Shown here one piece after another: positions 58,401 through 64,000 of a stretch of DNA of 64,000 nt. Each line of letters opens with the position of its first letter. Position 1 is the first letter of the stretch. The stretch comes from Clytia hemisphaerica (lineage: Eukaryota; Cnidaria; Hydrozoa; Leptothecata; Clytiidae), in assembly GCA_902728285.1 (NCBI GenBank), contig CACVBU010000468.1:186001-250000 (forward strand), written 5' to 3'. The notes under the pieces were generated by a model. The model had not been told where the DNA came from. It searched no databases and saw only the letters and a list, made by a program, of their open reading frames with translations. The position numbers and the translations under genes were made by a program.

Positions 58401-60113
58401 TGGGTTGAGACTTTGAATGAAGTAGTTCATGTTGCCACGCCAGTCAAAATTCGAAGAACGTTTTGCACCATCCTCATTCATGGTGAGCCAAATAACCCAG
58501 CAGAGCTATGGGAGAGTTTTAAGGAGCACATGATACAAGACTTCTTAAGCCACCATAGTGAATTGCAAGCTGAGCAAATGACTTTATCTAACATTGCAAA
58601 CATGCTCCATCAATTTGGAAAGTCTTTACAAGATTTCAATCTGCCTCTGATTTTGATGTAGAGATTGTTCAGGAACAACCAAATGCTGCTGCTAATCGAG
58701 TGGAAGCCGACCGTGTTAGGCCATCCTTGAATGAGGCTCAAACCACTATAGCTGATGCTGTCATTAACGCTCTTTCAAATAATGATTTCAACTCTGCTAA
58801 GCTATTTTTTATTGATGGTCCTGGTGGTTGCGGTAAAACGTACATCTACAACTACATTATAAAGGAGGCCAGAGCTCAATCTTTCACTGCTTCCACCTCC
58901 TCCTGGACAGGTATTGCTGCAACACTTCTTGATGGGGGGAAGACGTGCCACAGTCTTTTCAAGTTGCCTGTACCTGTTAATGATGGTTCTACATGTAGTG
59001 TGAAACCCAATAGTACCCATGCAGAATTATTGAGGAATCAAGATATTTTTATCTTCGACGAAGCATCAATGATCCCCAAACATGCTCTTGAAGCTGTAGA
59101 TAGAATGTTGAGAGATATTTGTAACAGTGGCGTACCATTTGCTGGAAAAGTTGTTTTGTTAGGTGGCGACTTTCGACAAACCCTTCCGGTTGTAAAAAGA
59201 GGAAGTCCAGCCCAGGTTGTTGAAAGTTGCTTGAAAAGAAGTCCTCTTTGGCCTCTAGCACAAGTATTTCATTTGAATCAAAACATGCGGACAGGTATCG
59301 GGGAGCAAGAATTTTCCAACTTTCTTTTGCGATTGGGTGAGGGTGCTTTGCCAATGAAAGCTCACGAACCATATCTAGGGTGCATCGAAATTCCAGAACA
59401 ATGTGTGCTCCCTAAAGACTATGATCTGATTCAACAAATCTTCGGAAATTTTGCAGATGGTGAGGACCTAACAAAACGGGTGATTTTAACTCCAACAAAT
59501 GAAGAAGCCTTGGAAATCAATGATAAAATTTTGCAACGTCAGACGGGGGATGTCTGTACTTATTTCAGTTTTGATTCGGTGGTTGCTGATACACAGGAGG
59601 AAGTTGATCTTTATCCTCAAGAGTTTCTAAACTCAATTACCCCAAGTGGAATGCCTAGACACAAGTTAAATCTTAAAGTGGGGTCTCTGGTAATGTTACT
59701 TCGTAATTTGTCCCTGAAAGATGGTCTTTGTAATGGGACGCGTCTCAAGGTCTGTAACTTACAAGACAATGTCATTGATGCAGAAATTCTTACTGTTTTT
59801 TTTTGCTGGTCAAAGAACTTTGATTCCCAGGATCACATTTTGTCCCAACGACACAAATTTACCATTTCAACTGAAAAGGGTCCAGTTTCCATTAAGGCTA
59901 TCTTATGCTGTTACAATCAATAAAAGCCAGGGGCAAACTTATGAAAAAGTTGGTATATTTTTGCGTCGACCATGTTTCTCACACGGACAACTGTATGTTG
60001 CTTTTTCTCGCACACGTGCATTCAACTGTGTTAAAGTGTTAAATTCATTCCAACAAGGGTATGCTAGACGCAAATGCTGTACAAAAAATGTTGTATACCC
60101 TCAGATTCTTTGA
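55500..60113 (+). pseudogene. Helitron Rep-helicase, nearly full length, frameshifted
   Basis: An Arg/Glu/Asn-rich N-terminus of repeated RRANENE units (55.57-55.95 kb) is followed by the Helitron N-terminal region (HVCEFCGALEFEKED, PLLFPRGD). The Rep nuclease carries an HUH motif, LPHAHILIHF (about 57434), and a Tyr pair in KYLYKYIYKGHD (about 57838). PIF1-family helicase: Walker A GPGGCGKT (about 58817), IFDEASMI, LGGDFRQTLPVV and INKSQGQTYEKVG, VAFSR. This is the rolling-circle transposase. Frame changes near 55690, 56960, 57150, 58640 and 59797 (a run of T), plus a duplication at 57026-57147, disrupt it. No TC/CTRR ends with hairpin could be fixed. The helicase is of a different subfamily from the 14-20 kb one. 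Confidence 0.88.
57026..57147 (+). repeat. 35-bp direct duplication within the Helitron
   Basis: AACTTGAATGCGGGTCATGT and the next 15 bases occur at 57026-57060 and again at 57113-57147, with 52 unrelated bases between. Explains one of the frame disruptions. Confidence 0.9.
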
Positions 60114-60652
60114 TTTTATTTTACCTCCTACTTTGTTATTCATGAGCTACTTAGGATGTAAACGGAATAATAACTACTTGAACAAAGAAAATTTGATTGA
60201 CTAATGATTTTTTCATTTCAATCGTTTCAGAGTCATGTCAACAAGTTTCATCACTACCCAAGTTTGACTGGAGAACCTTCAATGAGATTCCCATTCCATA
60301 TGGGAGACAAACCACTTCAAATGGTTTGTTTTTGGAATTCATCTGCGACTGAACCACGATGTTTTGTGAGGCAAGCAGTATTAAAGAATTTCGTTTTGCA
60401 TGTTTCATCATCCCACTTTTAAAAGCTGAATTCATGTCCATCCCTTTGCAATTAGCACAACCAATGACGATTTCTTATCCCAGGGCTTGATTAATGATGA
60501 TTTGTATTAAAACTGAGATTGAGCCCTGGTAATTGTTAAACCTTTACTCGAATTGTATTTGTTTGTTTACTTACTACTTACTGATTTTATCTGGTTCAGT
60601 TTTGTTATACTTATCTTCTTTTTTTCAGTAATAATTAAATCGAAGATTAAAA
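60114..60652. other. Helitron 3' flank
   Basis: No gene supported. An imperfect hairpin CAGGGCTTGA/TTGAGCCCTG at about 60480-60527 could be a Helitron end or an unrelated foldback. The T-rich tract ending TTTTTTTCAG at 60628 is the acceptor of the next gene's first coding exon. Confidence 0.4.
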
Positions 60653-61533
60653 ATGGGCAATCTTTTGATAAAAAACTCCTTCGTGAAGGATCAAGAGTGC
60701 CAAACAAAAAAACTGACCCCTCAAATGAAGTGCTCTTCGACCCAGACTGACGGGGGGTCAGTCATTAATGAAATTGATGACCACAGTAAGACATTTACAT
60801 TCTGTTATTTTGGATTTGATCATGTCACATCTATTCATTTTGGTACACAAGCTTCTTAAATCTCTATTGTGATTTTGTTCACTTTACAATTCTTGCAAAA
60901 TTCCATTACATTTTTAGATTAAAAACCCAAATTTAAGGGCTTTGGTACGCAACACCTTTTTCACAACACCAATTTACTATTTTTGTTTTCCTTACAGCAC
61001 GGTTGATATTTGGCATTGTTGCCAAATCCCGGGAGGAGCTCAAGGAGCTTCTCAAAGCTCAGAAAAAAGTAGAGAGCGGTAAGAAAAATTACGTGATTTT
61101 GTTACCGTTTCGGTTGGCTGACCATGAGTCAGTCAGTAGGAATAGTTTTGGGCCCTTTTTTGGCCATTTTTGATGACTTGTTTTTTTCAGTACAAATCTC
61201 TGTAAACAAAATTTTAAAAAAGTTCTGGAAAGGGAATTTCGACTTCCATCTGAAAGTATGAAAATGGGGTCATTTGCAAAACTTCAATATTTAGTTAACC
61301 TAAAATGACCCAAATGGCCCACTGACTAATTGATGAAATAGTTCAAAAACTCATTTATTGCTGGCATTTTTTTCATTAGCTTTTACAGTATCTTGTGATA
61401 AATTTACAACAATAAAACTGTACTCCATACTTTTCTTTTAGTGAGCGCATACAATTCCAGAGCCCGAGCCTCCTCCTCATCGTCGTCGTCTTCACGGTTC
61501 TCGCCCTACACAAAGGTGAAGGAGAGAAAATGA
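60653..61533 (+). CDS. Small three-exon gene, 101 residues, unknown
   Basis: Exons 60653-60785, 60998-61078 and 61442-61533 join at GT-AG sites in phase 1 and 1. The protein starts MGNLLIKNSFVKDQECQTKK, has a charged helix SREELKELLKAQKKVES, then a Ser run and SPYTKVKERK to the stop. An acceptor just before the ATG implies a non-coding first exon. MGN at the N-terminus is compatible with myristoylation, a guess. No family recognised; short but consistently open across three exons. Confidence 0.5.
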
Positions 61534-61980
61534 TCGTTTGTATCGTATTTGTTTGGTTGTTTGTTGCGTTTCGTTGGATTGTTTGTATAGTTGTAGTACA
61601 TGTTAGAATACCTTTTTGAGTTCTATGTATTTATTTTTATTTTTTATATAAATTTTTTATACTCTTCCTGAAGAATCTACAGCGTTGCGTTACGGTATCA
61701 TGCCTTACTCTCCTCCTCAATTTATTATCTTTCGAACCACTGAGTTGGCATTTACTCAACTACTTAACGAACCTACCCCAATTTTTTTAGCTCAATTCAA
61801 CTCATTCCCTTATGAATTTCAAAATCAATTATTGCATTCATTTCTGTTCTCCCGTCCTCTGTAGAAAGGAGACTTCACGTCACAACAATGTATAGTCATA
61901 TAGTCATAGAAATTAAAGATCAAGGCTAAATTTATTGTACATTCAATCATTGATTAGAATATAAACAGTTGTTCAAGGAA
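61534..61980. other. 3' flank, no gene
   Basis: T-rich; a possible 3' UTR of the preceding gene. Nothing else seen. Confidence 0.35.
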
Positions 61981-62574
61981 CAGGGGGGGGCACGCAGTTA
62001 CTACAAGACAGTATGACACTTACTACCGTGGTGGTACTGTATTCAGAAGTTATGAAAACAGTTACTACACAGTGTAGTAACTGCTGTTTGGGGGTGGTGC
62101 CAAACACTAAAACTAGCACTTTTGGTGTAGTAAGTGCTTATATTTTAATTCTTTTTAAAGAACTTTCAAAATTTTTCACAAAAAATGTATTTTTTTGTGA
62201 AAAAATTCTTTGTTAAAAAAAATATTTTTGTTATAAATGGACGAGAAAAAAATTTGAAATTTTTCTCAGACCCAACTTAAATTATACTTTCCCTAATTAT
62301 CATTAAAATGTTCTCAACAGCTGTTAACCAAGTAAATTAAAAGAAAATCTAGCACAAAAATGGCTTTGATTGAAAAACAATCGCAATTTAGGGTAATTTC
62401 GAGCATGTTTTTGATGATATCACTCAAAAACAGGGGTGATACCTGGAAATCTTTTCTGAAAACAGTTACTACCAAGGTGTAGTAACTGCAAAGGGTGGTG
62501 GTCCTGAAAAAAAGTGTTGAAAAAGCACTTACTACACATCATGTCTTGTAGTAACTGCGTGCCCCCCCCCCCTG
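61981..62574. mobile_element. hAT-like palindromic element, 594 bp
   Basis: CAGGGGGGGGCACGCAGTTA opens it and the inverse ending CCCCTG closes it; 26 or so bp pair. AAGGAA lies on both sides (61975-61980, 62576-62581) with one extra base at the right. The phrase TAGTAACTGC/GCAGTTACTA recurs internally in both directions. CAGGG ends are typical of hAT. No transposase. Confidence 0.75.
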
Positions 62575-63289
62575 TAAGGAATTCTATTTTATCAAAATTT
62601 TATTCTTATTCCTAATATTATCATCGTAAAAAATAAAATTATCCAGACGATATATTTATTTTTTAAATTTTTTAAATTTTTATTTATTTATTTTTTCTTA
62701 AATGTATTTTTACAGCCAAAGCTAGATAGAAGATTTAATAACTTACAGATAATGATATTTTATCTTTTTGACATACAACCTGCCCAATCATTGTTATGAG
62801 CCTCTTAAAATGTACCTAAAACGTTCAAGGAACTTATTATAAGCGATGGTCAAATTTCTAACTTTGAGAACTAACAGTTATTTAAAATTTACACTCATTT
62901 AAAAGGATTTGAATGAACTTAGGGGTTATTTTTGGAAAATGCCAAATAATTTAATCTTGGCGAAACTTCTCAATTTTTCGATTATATAACACTGTCTTAG
63001 CTAATATTATGCAATTACTTGATTACTTGGTATTTCCGAGAGTCCTCGGTATTTTTAGAAACTTTCCGATTTGCCTGACCCTTAATAATTTGTGTGCGCT
63101 TTATTTGGTCTTTGCTTGACCATCCTTTAAGATTTGCATTAAATTTATGATTGATATTCTAATAACGTCGTGCTTCACTTCGACTTAAAGAAAAGAAAGT
63201 CACAGGGGACACAACTTAAAGGTTTTCCCAAAAAAACTCGCCCAAATGGACTATCCATAGTACAGTGAAGTCTCCATAACTCGAATGTC
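62575..63289. other. No gene recognised
   Basis: Very AT-rich spacer. Confidence 0.4.
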
Positions 63290-63403
63290 TCCTTAATTCT
63301 TTTTATTTGATCGTGCTTTCAAGCGAGCTTCAACATCCAAAGGACTTTTAATGCGTTCAGCTACAGCTCAACAGGCGTGCGACGCTGGGTACCGGCTAGT
63401 TCT
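63290..63403 (-). repeat. Dispersed repeat (SINE-like), copy 2
   Basis: Reverse complement of the 9664-9775 repeat (AGTCCTTTGGATGTTGAAGC, GCGTCGCACGCC). Confidence 0.7.
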
Positions 63404-63497
63404 CTATATTACCGTATAACTTCGAATAAACGCCCCTCTTTAAGGAAAAAATTCCAATAACCCCCACCCCCTTACCCAGGGTGTTTATTCGAAGTAT
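63404..63497. repeat. Hairpin with AATAAACGCCCC motif
   Basis: CTTCGAATAAACGCCCCT and AGGGTGTTTATTCGAAG pair across about 50 bp. Related in style to the 34754-35155 element. Confidence 0.6.
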
Positions 63498-64000
63498 ACT
63501 CTTATCTGCAACTGGTTTAGTTTTGCTAAATAATCATTTTCAGTTTTATTTTGACTATTTTCAGAAAACGACGCAAATTCATTTTTTGACTATAATGCAG
63601 GAGCTTCGAAAGTTTAAGTGACGTTAAAAGATCGAATGTTTGGCTCCAAACATTCGAAAAAGTCGCAAAGTTAAATAAACGTTAATTGCGTAGAGAAAAA
63701 AGCACGGATGACGTCTTGCATAGGTTATTACTGACTAAAAGATGATCTAATATTTGAGTGAACTCACCAATTTTCGATGCATGCAATTCTTCATTAGCTT
63801 TGTAATTTGAGAATTAAGGTGTATTAAGTACCATCAATAATAATGCCAATGTTAGAACATCAATCAGCAGAATCCAATGACGAAAAGCTAACAGCAATTG
63901 TAACAAATATTAACGTGGACAGCAACAACGGCGATTAAATCAATATATGTTTATTATACTTTTATTGTTTAACTAGTGTCTGTAACGAAAAAAAAGAGAT
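63498..64000. other. No gene recognised
   Basis: Short hairpin TCGAATGTTTGG/CCAAACATTCGA at 63633-63658; otherwise nothing. Confidence 0.35.

Noticed and set aside
60204..60422. 72-residue ORF after the Helitron
   Set aside because: No motif and no consistent splice partner; the opposite strand is equally open.
1..64000. CRISPR arrays, rRNA genes, prokaryotic promoters or operons
   Set aside because: None seen. Repeats are foldbacks and transposon ends, and genes are spliced.

Overview
The window reads as AT-rich nuclear DNA of an animal with spliced genes. There are no prokaryotic operons. LINE, Helitron, Kolobok, hAT-like and foldback elements and a P2X7-type companion gene make a cnidarian or similar early-branching metazoan the best guess; this is inference from element types, not a species identification. 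Most of the sequence is transposon-derived. Splice junctions below were worked out by hand from GT-AG sites and codon phase.

Layout. 0-8.3 kb: the start of a C2H2 zinc-finger gene on the minus strand, a string of foldback elements, and a three-exon glutamine-rich gene whose second intron holds a truncated LINE. 8.3-13.8 kb: sparse sequence, a second LINE fragment, and remnants of an unknown transposase-like gene. 14.1-20.0 kb: a broken minus-strand PIF1-type helicase gene with at least four insertions. Three of these can be recognised by flanking duplications or by the reading frame that closes when they are removed.

16.3-20.9 kb and 50.7-55.2 kb are a near-identical inverted pair about 4.5 kb long, flanking 29.8 kb of unique sequence. 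Each arm carries one insertion that is absent from the other. The outer breakpoint falls 47 bp inside a recognisable insertion, which argues for an inverted segmental duplication and against terminal repeats of one giant transposon.

The 29.8 kb between the arms holds a decayed transposase-like gene (gene A) plus an unknown 319-residue ORF; an intact two-exon protein kinase; an intact five-exon, 981-residue transposase-like gene (gene B) with a divergently transcribed small Cys/His-plus-SAP gene; a small unknown ORF; a broken MULE-like transposase; and a complete 8,253-bp Kolobok-type transposon (42361-50613). The Kolobok element has TTAA on both sides, terminal inverted repeats, an intact six-exon 763-residue DDE transposase and a convergent gene ending in a P2X7 'ballast' domain.

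Right of the second arm lies a nearly full-length, multiply frameshifted Helitron Rep-helicase (55.5-60.1 kb), then a small three-exon gene, a hAT-like 594-bp palindromic element and repeat debris.

The most interesting items are gene B, which is intact and belongs to a family I cannot name but whose motif layout recalls the RAG1/Transib RNase H core, and the intact Kolobok element with its P2X7-domain partner.
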